Shown here in pieces: positions 10,326-21,525 of a stretch of 64,000 nt of DNA (positions within the stretch are counted from its first letter, which is position 1; each line of letters starts with the position of its first letter). The translations under genes were made by a program, and so were the position numbers. The notes under the pieces are model-generated. The model saw only the letters and a list, made by a program, of their open reading frames with translations, was not told the origin of the DNA and did not search any database. The DNA is from Cordylochernes scorpioides (taxonomy: Eukaryota > Arthropoda > Arachnida > Pseudoscorpiones > Chernetidae): positions 121,322,203 to 121,386,202 of the forward strand of contig CP092863.1 of assembly GCA_030710605.1 (NCBI GenBank). Reading direction: 5' to 3'.

Positions 10326-11451
10326 GGAACGAACCATCATAAAGGATCAAATAGACGAGATGCTCGAAGAAGGAATAATTAGACAATCTTCAAGTCCCTG
10401 GTCCTTTCCCGTTATATTGGTCAAAAAACGAGATGGCAAATACAGATTTTGTGTGGACTACAGGAAATTAAATGAAGTAACAGTGAAGGATGTTTATCCA
10501 ATCCCAAGAATTGATGATGTAATGGATACTCTCCAAGGATCCAAGTACTTCTCAGCAATAGATCTCAAATCGGGATATTGGCAAGTCGAAATTGAAGAGA
10601 GGGACAAAGAGAAGACGGCTTTCACTACTGCACATGGGTTATATGAATTCAACGTAATGCCCTTCGGTCTATGCAACGCCCCTGCTACTTTTGAGAGGAA
10701 CATGGACAATGTCCTCGGAAATCTGAGATGGCAGATTTGCCTTTGCTACCTGGACGATGTAATTATATACAGCTCGGACTTTCCAACCCACATTAAAAGA
10801 CTTGAAGCTGTCCTCAGATGCTTCAGCGAATCTAATTTAAAACTGAACGCCAAGAAATGCAGATTTGCTTTCGAGGAACTTGAGATCCTTGGACATATAA
10901 CCAACCAAGAGGGTATAAAACCTGCCGAATATAATATCAAAGCCGTTAGATATTTTCCTCAGCCCAAGAAGGCCAAAGAAGTGCAATCATTCCTAGGAAT
11001 GTGCTCATATTATAGAAAATTTATTAAAGATTTCTCATTAATCGCTGACCCATTGACCAGTCTCATCAGAAAAAATGTGCAATTTATCTGGACAGGAAAA
11101 CAGGAAGAAGCGTTCCAAAACCTTAAAAAAGCTCTTATGAATCCGCCAATTTTAGGTCACTTTGATCCAAATGCAGCCACCTGCATTCACACAGATGCCT
11201 CTAACATCGGCTTAGGCGCAACACTAATTCAAAATATCGGTGGCGAAGAGAAGGTAATATCATATTTGAGCCGAACCCTAAGTAAACCTGAGCAAAATTA
11301 TTCAACCACCGAAAAGGAATGTTTAGCTGTAGTGTGGTCGATATCAAAATTACGGCCCTATTTATATGGAAGGCACTTTAAAATCGTAACTGATCATCAC
11401 GCACTATGCTGGCTTAAGAATTTAAAAGATCCGACCGGTCGATTAGCATGA
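10326..11451 (+). pseudogene. pol: Reverse transcriptase and RNase H of gypsy element 1
   Basis: Open from 10,360 (first ATG) with same-frame sequence upstream. Numbering from that ATG: RT motifs include FSAIDLKSGYWQ (64-75), MPFGLCNAPATF (100-111) and the catalytic YLDD (130-133). The RNase H domain has HTDAS (D279), TEKE (E319) and VTDHHAL (D345), all active-site positions intact. The frame ends at a TGA (11,449-11,451) in mid-domain, where family members continue without interruption and where homologous sequence resumes in the same frame. A TGA arising from CGA by CpG decay would explain it. Confidence 0.9.
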
Positions 11452-12882
11452 TGGGCACTGAAGATTCAGGAATATAATTTCGAAATTATACACAAATCGG
11501 GAAAAAAACATCTGGACGCTGATGGTCTATCTAGAGGACCCTTACCAGAAAACGAATGGGACGAGGATTATGAAAGACTATTTTTGAATCAAATAATAGA
11601 CGAAAAGGATGATTTTATTGAGAATATTAAGGAGAACCTTAGTGGAAACAAGCGTTCAATTACACAGAACTTTAAAGAAGAAAATGGGTGTCTCTACAAG
11701 AAAAATCCAAATCCTGAAGGAAGAGAATGGTTGCTGGTAGTGCCAAAGAAGAGAAGGAAAGAAATCATGAGTGAATACCACAACCATATGCTGAATGGCC
11801 ATCTGGGCGTCGCCAGAACCACATACCGATTGAAGAATAAATACTATTGGCCTTCCATGCTGAAAGATGTTTCCGAATTTGTAAAGACGTGCCATCTTTG
11901 CCAAAGTCGGAAAGGTTCAAATCAGTTGCCATCTGGACTTCTACAACCTATTCCCCCAGCTAACTACCCTTTTGAAAGAATCGGAATTAACTTTGTTGGC
12001 CCCTTGCCATCAACGAAAAGAAGAAGGAAATGGATCATTGTGTTGACGGATTATTATACCAAGTATGCTGAAACAAAGGCAGTACCAGAAGCGACAGTGA
12101 AAGAAGTCTCTACATTTTTAATCGAACATATATTTTTACGTCACGGGGCTCCAAGATTTCTTATCAGCGACAGAGGTTCACAATTCACTAGCAATTTGAT
12201 GAAGGAGGTTATGAAAATGTGCAAAGTTAAACATTGCTTCACAACGAGCTACCACCCCCAGACTAACGGACTAACGGAACGGCTAAATAGAACTTTAATC
12301 AATATGATCAGCATGTATGTGAATACGGATCAGAAGAACTGGGACGAAATCCTTCCTTTTATCACCCACGCATATAATACCACAATTCAAGAAACCACAG
12401 GCTACTCTCCATTTTTCCTGTTGTTTGGGAGGGAACCCATGTCCCTCTTAGACGACGAGAATATCCCAACGGACAGTAACATGGACGATTACGACGAATA
12501 TATAGAAAACTACTTAGATAAAATAGCAAGGACGAGACAGGTAGTCATTAACAACACAGAGAAGACTCAGGAAAGAATGAAAAGAAACTATGACAAAAAA
12601 CACAACGAGAGAATCTATGAACCAGGACATTTAGTGGCAGTTTGGACACCAGTCAGGAAAATCGGAAAATGTGAAAAACTATTGAGAAAATATTTTGGGC
12701 CATATCGAATATTAAAGAAGCTGTCCAACGTAAATTACTTAATTGAGCCGAAAGATAATCCTGGCCAAGACCCATTGATTGTCCATGTCTCAAGACTCAA
12801 ACCCTATTTTGAAAGAATTGATGAGGTCACTCACGAGGACGTGACGACCTCTGGAGAGGGGGAAGTGTTGCATCATGATTAA
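11452..12882 (+). pseudogene. pol: End of RNase H and integrase of gypsy element 1
   Basis: Same frame as the RT segment and open to a TAA at 12,880-12,882, which lies inside the 3' LTR. Numbering from the ATG at 11,584: the HHCC zinc finger has H66, H73, C103 and C106. The catalytic triad is D156 (LTDYY), D196 (SDRG) and E232 (TERL), with 35 residues between the second D and E. The C-terminus has a basic RLKPYF segment but no recognisable chromodomain. Integrase would join element cDNA to the host genome. The domain itself is intact but is separated from the rest of pol by the stop at 11,449. Confidence 0.9.
12853..12865 (+). other. Polypurine tract of gypsy element 1
   Basis: GGAGAGGGGGAAG ends exactly at the 3' LTR; it is the expected plus-strand primer. 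It also encodes part of the integrase tail. Confidence 0.85.
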
Positions 12883-13213
12883 TGCGCCTATTTTAAAAAT
12901 TATTTATAATATTATTTTTAATATATTTAAAATTTAAATTATAAATTTATTTATTTTTATAAAACAGATTATTAATATAAAATATTATGTACTATAAAAC
13001 ATTTGTATTTTGATACACTAAATACCCTACATGCTTTAAACTTTGATGTGGTAAATAAAGAGAGATTCTAGGTGCTACCTAAATTTATAGTTGTCTTATT
13101 ATTGACTGGTTTAACCTTGTGAGATGGTTGAGACACGTTCTGGAAAGATGCAAGACACGTCTGAGGAGAGACTCAAGACTGAAGAATCTGCCAAACCGCA
13201 GCCCAGTGCAACA
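12866..13213 (+). repeat. 3' LTR of gypsy element 1
   Basis: 348 bp, with about three mismatches to the 5' LTR. Contains the integrase stop near its start and a duplicate of the gag start near its end. Confidence 0.95.
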
Positions 13214-14578
13214 ATATTACAGTGACCTTTATTGAAGACATACGAGATAACCAATATACACTCATGGACAAAACTTAAGGAAGTTGTACCTTTCAGCATG
13301 TATATCGGGATTGAGACAATAACTCTGAAAGATATTACAGTGACCTTTATTGAAGACACACGAGATAACCAATATACACTCATGGACAAAACTTAAGGAA
13401 GTTGTACCTTTTAGCATCTATATCGGGATTAAGACAATAACTCTGAAAGATATTACAGTGACCTTTATTGAAGACACACGAGATAACCAATATACACTCA
13501 TGGACAAAACTTAAGCAAGTTGTACCTTTCAGCATGTATATCGGGATTGAGACAATAACTCTGAAAGATATTACAGTCACCTTTATTGAAGATACACGAG
13601 ATAACCAATATACACTCATGGACAAAACTTAAGCAAGTTGTACCTTTCAGCATGTATATCGGGATTGAGACAATAACTCTGAAAGATATTACAGTCACCT
13701 TTATTGAAGATACACGAGATCATCAATATACACTCATGGACAAAACTTAAGGAAGTTGTACCTTTTAGCATGTATATCGGGATTGAGACAATAACTCTGA
13801 AAGATATTACAGTGACCTTTATTGAAGACACACGAGATAACCAATATACACTCACGGACAAAACTTAAGGAAGTTGTACCTTTCAGCATGTATATAGGGA
13901 TTGAGACAATAACTCTGAAAGATATTACAGTAACCTTCATTGAAGACATACGAGATAACCAATATACACTCATGGACAAAACTTAAGTAAGTTGTAACTT
14001 TCAGCATGTATATCGGGATTGAGACAATAACTCTGAAAGATATTACAGTGACCTTTATTGAAGAAACACGAGATAACCAATATACACTCATGGACAATAC
14101 TTAAGGAAGTTGTACCTTTTAGCATGTATATCGGGATTGATACAATAACTCTGAAAGATATTACAGTGACCTTTATTGAAGACACACGAGATAACCAATA
14201 TACACTCATGGACAATACTTAAGGAAGTTGTACCTTTTAGCATGTATATCGGGATTCAGACAATAACTCTGAAAGATATTACAGTGACCTTTATTGAAGA
14301 CACACGAGATAACCAATATACACTCATGGACAATACTTAAGGAAGTTGTACCTTTTAGCATGTATATCGGGATTCAGACAATAACTCTGAAAGATATTAC
14401 AGTGACCTTTATTGAAGACACACGAGATAACCAATATACACTCATGGACAAAACTTAAGGAAGTTGTACCTTTCAGCATGTATATCGGGATTCAGACAAT
14501 AACTCTGAAAGATATTACAGTGACCTTTATTGAAGACACACGAGATAACCAAGTGTGAACAAACAACCTCTGTCTCCT
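13214..14578 (+). repeat. 118-bp satellite array 2, right part (about 11 units)
   Basis: Continues the array broken at 7,993. Ends with CCAAGTGTGAACA and CTCTGTCTCC, the same closing segment found after other arrays, but no inverted terminus follows, so the element's far end is lost. Copy 2 has the same closing sequence at 36,314. Confidence 0.9.
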
Positions 14579-14920
14579 TCAGAAAACAAATGAAGAGAAA
14601 TGATATAAGGCGTGGAACAAATTATATTACACAGTTATAATATAAATATAGGTAAGTATTATAGCTGTAATAGAGTCTGATCCATGTTTGTGTTGATAAC
14701 ATCTATCTTCATTTGTTTTTGGATTTTACCTTTGAAGAACATCTTTTGCTCGAAAGCTTGCAATATATATAAATAAATAAACACTTTTTGCCCTAATTTC
14801 TCTTTTTTTAAAATATTTATAGGCAACTCTATAGCGTAATAGAAAATAAAATGGTTAAGAAATCAAAATAGTTTATAATATACATTTCACTTATATATAT
14901 AAAAATATTAATAAAAGAAA
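14579..14920. other. Spacer with hammerhead-like relic
   Basis: AT-rich. At about 14,731-14,760 a TTGAAGA, a poorly paired hairpin and CGAAAGCTTGC recall the AGCT-type hammerheads at 26.1 and 47.2 kb, but the core is altered. Conserved in copy 2 near 36,490. Confidence 0.4.
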
Positions 14921-14924
14921 AAAA

Positions 14925-15050
14925 GGCATCTCTTTATCGTGCGTTGAAAGTTGCTGATGGCTTGTGCCATCTATCGGAATAAATATCAACAATGGCGCAA
15001 GCCATCAACAACTTTCAGTTGCACGATAAGGAGATGACTTTTTTCTTTTC
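14925..15050. mobile_element. R2 foldback without ribozyme
   Basis: Two R2 3' arms face each other (GGCATCTC...GCCATCTATCGG against its reverse complement) with only an ATATCAACA-type spacer. Copy 2: 36,680-36,805. Confidence 0.75.
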
Positions 15051-15112
15051 TTCTCTTAATTTATAAATCTCTTATCTCAATAAAATGTCATATTTGTACT
15101 ATTTTTTTTATA

Positions 15113-15185
15113 TACAGTTAAACCTGTCTATAGCGTCCCCTCTTGGGACTCACCAAAATTGGGTACTATAAAGAGGGGGTGCATT
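15113..15185. mobile_element. Left half of a TA-targeting miniature element, truncated
   Basis: Begins TACAGTTAAACCTGTCTATA, a terminus typical of pogo/Tigger-like elements. It breaks at about 15,184 and is joined directly to sequence that lies about 1.25 kb further on in copy 2, where the element is complete (36,871-37,052). This is a deletion breakpoint. Confidence 0.75.
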
Positions 15186-15234
15186 ATGTCCATAGTTCAC
15201 TAAACACCCTTAAGCTGCCCTCCATAGAAAATAC

Positions 15235-15445
15235 AGGGTACACTCCAAACCAATCCAATACAATAGTAGAGCGGTCTAGAGATTAATTTGGCGAAACCGC
15301 TGAGAGGGTTCACTACTGATGAGCCAAGCCCTCTCATCCAATAACTCATATCATTGCAGTAAGGTCTGTAGAGATAATATTTGATGATATTTAAAAGATA
15401 CGCATTACCAGTAAATTTATTTGTGTAAAGTTTTAACGTTAGATA
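15235..15445. mobile_element. R1 single arm
   Basis: Right R1 arm only (GGCGAAACCGCTGAGAGGGT, CATTGCAGTAAGGTCTGTAG). Copy 2: 38,230-38,430. Confidence 0.6.
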
Positions 15446-16265
15446 GCAATTAAATTCAATTTACTAATATAATATACTAATTTAAAAAATAAATTACAGT
15501 TTTACTAATTAGTGAGAGAGCTAAAATAGGAAAAAAACAGAAAATTTTCACTTTTCAATAAGTTAGCTTTTCTAATGGTGGAATCTTAAATTCATCAACA
15601 TTAGCTGAGAGGTGATTTAAACTGGAAGCTTCTAATTGGACGACTGAAGCGATGACGTGGCAGGCAATCATTGGTCGTTAGTCAAATTACAATAAATATT
15701 CCTAATTATTTGTAATTTGTAGCCCTTTTCTTAATTGATACCATTATTCATTGACGATTTTTTAAAAAGAATTACTCTTAATTTTTAAAGAGAACTACAT
15801 ATATATATATAATAAAGAAAAGTTTTCTCTATTATTATTTAAAAAAAATAAACGTCTTTTTTTCTTTTATTTTTTTAAAAGCCACTACTTAATAAAAAAG
15901 AAAGGGGTGAAAATTTTAACGTTCTTCTTTTAAAATGGTAAAATTAAGATGAAAAAAAAAGGAATCGAAAAGTGCAATCGAAATTTAATAGTTAATTTCA
16001 AGATTTAATTAATAGCTACGACAAATTTGATGATTAATTAGTTTCCTTAATTGAAAAATCTAGTAGAGTACTTTTCTAAATTACCTTTTGAATATATGAA
16101 AAATTATCAAATTTTCCTTCTTTCTTAAATTAGGGACTAATATGGAAAATGGAAGGTAGAAGATTATGCAAATTAAATTATTTCAATTTTGTAATCAATT
16201 TAGGTGATGGTTATTAATTATTTTTTGTGGATTTAAGGAAATGTATTTATTGATATTAATTTACA
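15446..16265. other. No gene seen
   Basis: AT-rich, poly-T/A runs, no convincing open frame. Collinear with 38,435-39,255. Confidence 0.5.
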
Positions 16266-16269
16266 TACG

Positions 16270-16556
16270 TCGGTGAAGGAGTGACATATATAAACCTTTG
16301 ATTTCCGACAGCTACGACCCGGGATCGAATCTCGCCTTGGATATCTTTTTCTGAAAAAAGAAATTGCTTCAATGGCCCCCGATTCTTGCAAAAGTCCAAC
16401 CCCACCAGTGAGTGCAAGAAACTAAACGGGTTTCTGACTCATTTGTAATTACAAAATTCAAACTGCTTTCTACATATATAGAGATGTGGTGCACTTAGAG
16501 TAAAAGCAGTCGCTAACTACCCACCATGATTATCATGGCCTGTACCACTTGTAATA
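16270..16556 (+). mobile_element. tRNA-derived SINE (copy 1)
   Basis: The tRNA-like head has an A-box-like GGTGAAGGAGTG and a B-box-like GGGATCGAATC, internal RNA polymerase III promoter elements. The body contains CCAACCCCACCAGTGAGTGC and CACCATGATTATCATGGCCT. The family recurs at 20.8, 25.4 (minus), 39.3, 43.1, 45.5 (minus) and 51.5 kb. Which tRNA it came from is not clear. Confidence 0.75.
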
Positions 16557-17204
16557 GATGATTATGTTGTTTATATGTTTATTTTGTTTCATTTCATTTT
16601 TGAATCAGATGTTTATTACTTTTGTTTGTATATTTGTTTCACATTTGTTTCAATTTTTATGGTGTTTTTGTTTGTTTAATTGGTTCGGGGTCTCTTGATT
16701 ATCAGTATTTGTTCATATATATTACATTGTTTTTCTTTTGATTAGGTTTACTTTGTTTGAAGTGTATGTATTGGATGGTTTGTCGCCCAACTGGCTTGTA
16801 AGACGTCCGTGGCTCACCTGAAGCACGCGACCTACTGTATACTTCATAATAAAAACCCTCGTAAAAGATGGAGAATTGGTCCATCGAAATATTGGATTAA
16901 TAAATAATCTTATTACACTTGTAATAGAAACAATAAAAAAAGTTAATATGTACACACATATTTTACTTTGAAAGTTACAAATCAATGATATAATTATTAA
17001 CACATATACATATTAAGCAGTGAGTGAAAGTGTGTAATTAGGGGTATAAATTGAGCTTTCACTTCCATTTGCTTACTCACGATGGCAAAGCATTTACTCT
17101 GGTGTCCAAAACCAATTGAATGAACGACAGAGAGAAAGAGGGATACGTTAAGTTTTAAACATAAACACCACTCCCGCAGAATCACACATTAAAAAAAATA
17201 TATA
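16557..17204. other. No gene seen
   Basis: AT-rich, collinear with 39,546-40,190. Small open frames on the minus strand are not conserved as proteins between copies. Confidence 0.5.
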
Positions 17205-17716
17205 TATATATATTATATGCCTTTTATTATCTAATATATATATTATATTAAAAAAAAAAAAAATATTATTTCTGTTTGAATTTTGATCATGTTGAGGATT
17301 ATTGTAATGGTGGTGCAGTCGTGGTTAAAATCTTGTAAGTAAAATAATAAAAATAGTCTTGATCAGATATTGTTTTAATTGTGAACCCATGGAATATATA
17401 TAAAACAATTTGATAAAAGTAATGCCTGTCTTAAGGCGTATAAATAAATAAAACAAAAGATTATTTACATAATTACAAAAACTTTGGGTCGGCCAGCGGG
17501 GAAGAACAACAATCAGTTTATATAGTAGATGCGTGACCTCTGGCGGTCGATTAAAACATTGTATTTATATCTATGAAATTATAACTTTAAATAAAATAAC
17601 ATTTTAACATATAACATTTTTAAATAAAATATTTCAATATTACATTTTAAATAATATCTTGATATAACATTTCCCAAATAAAATCTTTATGTAACATATA
17701 TATATATATATATATA
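17205..17716 (+). mobile_element. Small TA-targeting element M1, present only in copy 1 at this site
   Basis: Copy 2 runs straight from the equivalent of 17,190 into (TA)n and then 17,722. The inserted segment contains ATCATGTTGAGGATTATTG, AATGCCTGTCTTAAGGCG and GACCTCTGGCGGTCGATT. It is homologous in reverse orientation to 27,563-27,940, which is itself absent from copy 1. Both insertions lie in TA repeats and end in imperfect ATGTTAT/ATAACACGCAT inverted termini. Non-coding, so non-autonomous. Confidence 0.7.
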
Positions 17717-17721
17717 AAGAG

Positions 17722-17890
17722 ACATGGGTCGCCTCTCCCGTCAAAATAGACGTCTAAAACCAGACGCCATTTATTACCGTCGCCGCAGCTAGCGGCCTCG
17801 GGTCGGTGACAAAGCCACAACACAAGCTGACGGGAGAGGCGACCCTTGTCTCTTTAGATCAATTTCCTCCCGGCAAAATTTCCATCTATA
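17722..17890. mobile_element. R4-family deletion derivative, no ribozyme
   Basis: Inverted arms GGGTCGCCTCTCCCGTC and GACGGGAGAGGCGACCC enclose GTCGGTGACAAAGCCACAAC. The hammerhead of full R4 elements is missing. Copy 2: 40,203-40,372. Confidence 0.65.
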
Positions 17891-17929
17891 TATATATATA
17901 TATAAAACGATTTTAAGTAATAGTTTTTC

Positions 17930-18120
17930 ATATATGATAAATATGTATATCCTGAGCACTCAAACGAGCTTTTTAGATGGTAGAGCGCCATCTAGAGGAA
18001 TAAATAGGAATTAATCACTGATATAGGTTTATTTCATAATATTACCCAACCCATTCTCTTGAAAAATCAAGAAAAGCTAATCTGGTACGCATTTCGGGCA
18101 TTGTTGTATCTTGATAAAGG
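17930..18120 (-). mobile_element. Ribozyme-repeat relative R8 with decayed hammerhead
   Basis: Minus strand: a decayed CGAAATGCGTACC core, then TTAGCTTTTCTTGATTTTTC, TAGATGGCGCTC and CAGGATAT. Same order of parts as R2 and the unit at 27.16-27.35 kb, but the CTGATGA strand is lost. Copy 2: 40,430-40,610. Confidence 0.55.
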
Positions 18121-18862
18121 TTGAGGTTTAGCCAACTATTGGTTGAAAAAACTTCTTGAATGACTAAAATATCGATTAATTAATATCATTTCAAATCTCC
18201 ATGTTTAAGATTCTCATAAAATAGTTAAATATACTCGAAATTTTATTGATAAAATGGTTTAAATCTTTGCGAACATTACCATAAGAATATATAATGAAGA
18301 CAACAAAAGTGTAATGGTCTTGCGCATGCGCCGTGTTCAGAGGATGCAGCTAAAGACACTAGATACACTAGAATAACGAAAGAACCAATCAGCCAACATC
18401 CACACCATATATGGAAATATTTAATCCGAGCTGTGTATATTGGTCAATATGCATATAGAGGAAGGGGTGCAATGGAATTGTATCCTATTGTAGGCGATAT
18501 CTATTCCCTCTATCCCAAGTTATGCAAATACATATATGTCAGCCTATTTACATATATGTTCAGTTTGACAAACGCCTTTCACAAGCTTTAGACGAAAGGG
18601 ATTATGGGAGGGGAAGGAATTAATTAATTTACAGAACGTTTATTTAATTGGATTTCAATTTATCTCCAAGTTTGATGTCTTCCTACATGCAAATTAAATT
18701 TCCTTTTATCCACATATATGCAAATATAGTCTATAAACACCCACGCATTTTCTATTTATATATAGAGTATATATGCAAATTCCATAAATATGCAAGCATT
18801 ATATATATATTTATAGAATTATTTATTGATTATTTATATATTTTGAAAACGCGTAAGAATAT
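18121..18862. other. No gene seen
   Basis: AT-rich sequence with several tandem ATATGCAAAT-like motifs. A 74-codon open frame at 18,648 is identical in copy 2 (41,143) but is composed of low-complexity AT codons and has no recognisable domain. Confidence 0.45.
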
Positions 18863-19653
18863 ATATTCATAGATAAAACTTAAGGAAAAGTTGTACCTTT
18901 CAGCATGTTTATCGGGATTGAGACAATAACTCTGAAAGATATTACAGTGAACTTTATTGAAGACACACGATATAACCAATATACACTCATGGACAAAACT
19001 TAAGGAAGTTGTACCTTTCAGCATGTTTATCGGGATTGAGACAATAACTCTGAAAGATATTACAGTGAACTTTATTGAAGACACACGATATAACCAATAT
19101 ACACTCATGGACAAAACTTAAGGAAGTTGTAACTTTCAGCATGTATATCGGGATTGAGACAATAACTCTGAAAGATATTACAGTGACCTTTATTGAAGAC
19201 ACATGAGATAACCAATATACACTCATGGACAAAACTTAAGAAAGTTTTACCTTTCAGCATGTATATCGGGATTGAGACAATAACTCTGAAAGATATTACA
19301 GTGACCTTTATTGAAGACACATGAGATAACCAATATACACTCATGGACAAAACTTAAGAAAGTTTTACCTTTCAGCATGTATATCGGGATTCAGACAATA
19401 ACTCTAAAAGATATTACAGGGATCTTTATTGAAGACACACGAGATAACCAATATACACTCATGGACAAAACTTAAGAAAGTTGTACCTTTCAGCATGTAT
19501 ATCGGGATTGAGACAATAACTCTAAAAGATATTACAGGGATTTTTATTGAAGACACACGAGATAACCAAGTGTAAACAGCCTCTGTCTCCCTAAAACAAC
19601 AGACTACTAACTATGAAACTATGAAACTTCCTCAAGTTTTGTCCATGAGTGTA
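18863..19653 (+). mobile_element. Miniature element with 118-bp array 3 (about 6 units)
   Basis: Begins with a decayed TATTCATAGATAAAAC terminus. Units run to CCAAGTGTAAACAGCCTCTG, then the element closes with CCTCAAGTTTTGTCCATGAG, the inverted terminus. Copy 2 (41,360-41,905) has about four units. Confidence 0.8.
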
Positions 19654-20360
19654 TATAGAAGATATGCAAAATAGGTTTTCTTGAAGATGGCAATAGCAGG
19701 TCACCGAAACCTCGGAATTCAATATTTAAAAAAAAAAAGGTTGAAATAAATTATTTTCAACTTTATCATATAGAAATGATGTAGGAAATTAAAAAAAAAG
19801 TATTTTTCAAATGAAATATTGGAAATCTAAATTGAATACTAGCGTGTACTGTTTATAACATTCTACATTAATACATCCAAAACCATTTTACAATAAAACT
19901 TACCTTTAATAAAAAAAAAATATTAAAAAAAAATAAAGTTACAAGAATTTTATACAAGTATTCAATGTGTTTTATACCAGGAATTTAAATTGTATTTTAT
20001 TATAACTTCCGGGAGAGTAACCAATCAGATTCCATGCTAATATATAAAGGAGATTTCTCAGCCAATCACGCACTTCCATTTCCGATCATATCTAGACGCC
20101 TTTTTTTTTTCTCCAAAAAATTCTCTTCCATTTTTATTTTGTTTCACGCTTCTTTAAACTGAGCCAATTCTTTAAATAGAGGAATGGAATAAAACTTTCC
20201 ATTTCTTTGGAGCTGCACTTTTTTTATGTTCTTTATTTGAAAAATCGGCAGGCAGTGTGTGTGTTCTTTCTTTTGTAGGTTGAGAAAGATCCACTGTGAT
20301 TGGTCAACTTATCTCGACACTTCTTTTTAAATGTAATTCTTCTCTTGATTTGTATCACAT
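19654..20360. other. No gene seen
   Basis: AT-rich, collinear with 41,906-42,600. Confidence 0.5.
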
Positions 20361-20361
20361 A

Positions 20362-20445
20362 CAGGTGGAGCAGTGGTTTAAACCTTTGATTCCTGACAGT
20401 CAAGACCCAGGATCGAATTCCGTTATGGACACTTTTTTTTATTAA
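20362..20445 (+). mobile_element. SINE head, tRNA-like part only
   Basis: GGTGGAGCAGTGG (A box) and GGATCGAATTCC (B box) 45 bases apart, followed by a T run. It ends where the R2 unit begins. Confidence 0.65.
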
Positions 20446-20449
20446 TTAA

Positions 20450-20790
20450 AAAATAAATTATCTCAGTACAATATCACATTTGTACTATTTTTTCACATTG
20501 TGTCGCGGTCTCACGCAATTCTGGCCTTAACTAACCGTTTCATGATTTTTAAAGATGCCTGAAGGACCTGTTTTTTGGTGGTTGAGGTACAGATTGCACC
20601 ACGCTGATGAGGGCCAACAGCCCGAAACGCGTACGTGGTTAGCTTTTCTTGATTAATCAATAATGGGTAATTGACCAATTCTGGAATAAATAGCTGTCAA
20701 CGAGAATAGTTCATATTTATTCCGATAGATGGCGAAAGTCATCAGCAACTTTCAGTTGCACGATAAGGAGATGCCTTTTTCATAAATTAC
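20450..20790 (+). mobile_element. Ribozyme-bearing short repeat R2 (copy 1, plus strand)
   Basis: Contains a hammerhead at 20,598-20,639 followed by the CTTGATTAATCAA hairpin, TATTCCGATAGATGGCG and the AAGGAGATGCC end. Opposite in orientation to the unit at 2.3 kb. Confidence 0.65.
20598..20639 (+). ncRNA. Hammerhead ribozyme, type I, intact core (R2)
   Basis: Stem I ACCACG/CGTGGT; CTGATGA at 20,604-20,610; stem II GGGC/GCCC, loop CAACA; GAAA; palindromic stem III ACGCGT; cleavage site GTA at 20,631-20,633. Identical core to the one at 2.4 kb. Confidence 0.87.
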
Positions 20791-21060
20791 TAAAAATTGA
20801 CGCCCGCTACGACCCGAGATTGAATCTCACACGCATTGGACACTTTTTTTCTAATTAAAAAAAAAATTCTCCAAAGGACCCCTATTCTTGAAAATTTCCA
20901 ACCCACCAGTGAGTGCAAGTAACTAAACAGCGCTCTGACACATTTATAAGTGCAAAAGTCGAACTGAGCTTTCTACATATGTAGACATATGGTGTACTTA
21001 CAGTAAAAGTCGTCGCCAACTTTTACCCACCATGATTATCAAGGACACATGTACAAGGGA
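20791..21060 (+). mobile_element. tRNA-derived SINE, 5'-shortened
   Basis: Starts near the B box (CTACGACCCGAGATTGAATC) and continues through the SINE body to CACCATGATTATCAAGG. Confidence 0.6.
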
Positions 21061-21104
21061 TAATAAGAAAAAAATACTTATTTGAAAACCTCAGGCTTCC
21101 AGGT

Positions 21105-21310
21105 AGATAAATTAAGAAAAAATATCTCCTGATAGTGCAACTAAATGTTGGCTTGCGCCATCTATCGGAATATAATCACCTTCTCGTTGAATTTTAATTA
21201 TTCCGGAAGTTGGCTGAATATCTTTATTAATCAAGAAAAGCGAACCACGTAAAATTTCGGGCTGTTTGCCTTCATTAGCGTGGTGCAAGCTGCATCAAAA
21301 TAATATTGTG
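21105..21310 (-). mobile_element. R2 unit with mutated hammerhead
   Basis: Minus strand has ACCACG/CGTGGT stem I but CTAATGA instead of CTGATGA and an altered stem III (GAAATTTTA). Probably inactive. Copy 2: 43,365-43,560, with the same core change. Confidence 0.55.
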
Positions 21311-21525
21311 TGTGCTTTTATGAAATAAGTGTTAAGAGAGGCAATTATAGAATATTTGATACTCTGTTGTATTTTGTACATTGTTGTAGTATTGTTTATA
21401 CTAACTTGCATACCTGCCTATATATCACAGCTCTGTTAGATTGTTGTGTTGTTGGCTAGCGGTTATTGGATAGGTCAGATCACTGGTAGACGTGAGCGGC
21501 TGGTATATATATATAATTTTATAAA

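Larger units (their letters stand above)
7994..13213 (+). mobile_element. Ty3/gypsy LTR retrotransposon, full-length structure, coding region broken
   Basis: 5,220 bp bounded by two 348-bp LTRs that differ at about three sites, so the insertion is young. The target duplication ATAT (7,990-7,993 and 13,214-13,217) lies in a 118-bp satellite unit. Order: LTR, gag, protease, reverse transcriptase, RNase H, integrase, LTR, which is Ty3/gypsy order. No envelope gene. The corresponding array in copy 2 has no insertion. Coding runs into both LTRs: gag starts inside the left LTR and the integrase frame stops inside the right one. Two frame changes and one stop codon interrupt pol, so this copy is probably not autonomous. 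Confidence 0.95.

Noticed and set aside
18648-18872. 74-codon frame identical in both duplicates (41,143-41,367)
   Set aside because: Low-complexity Ile/Tyr/Lys/Phe composition from ATATGCAAAT-type repeats; identity reflects recent duplication.
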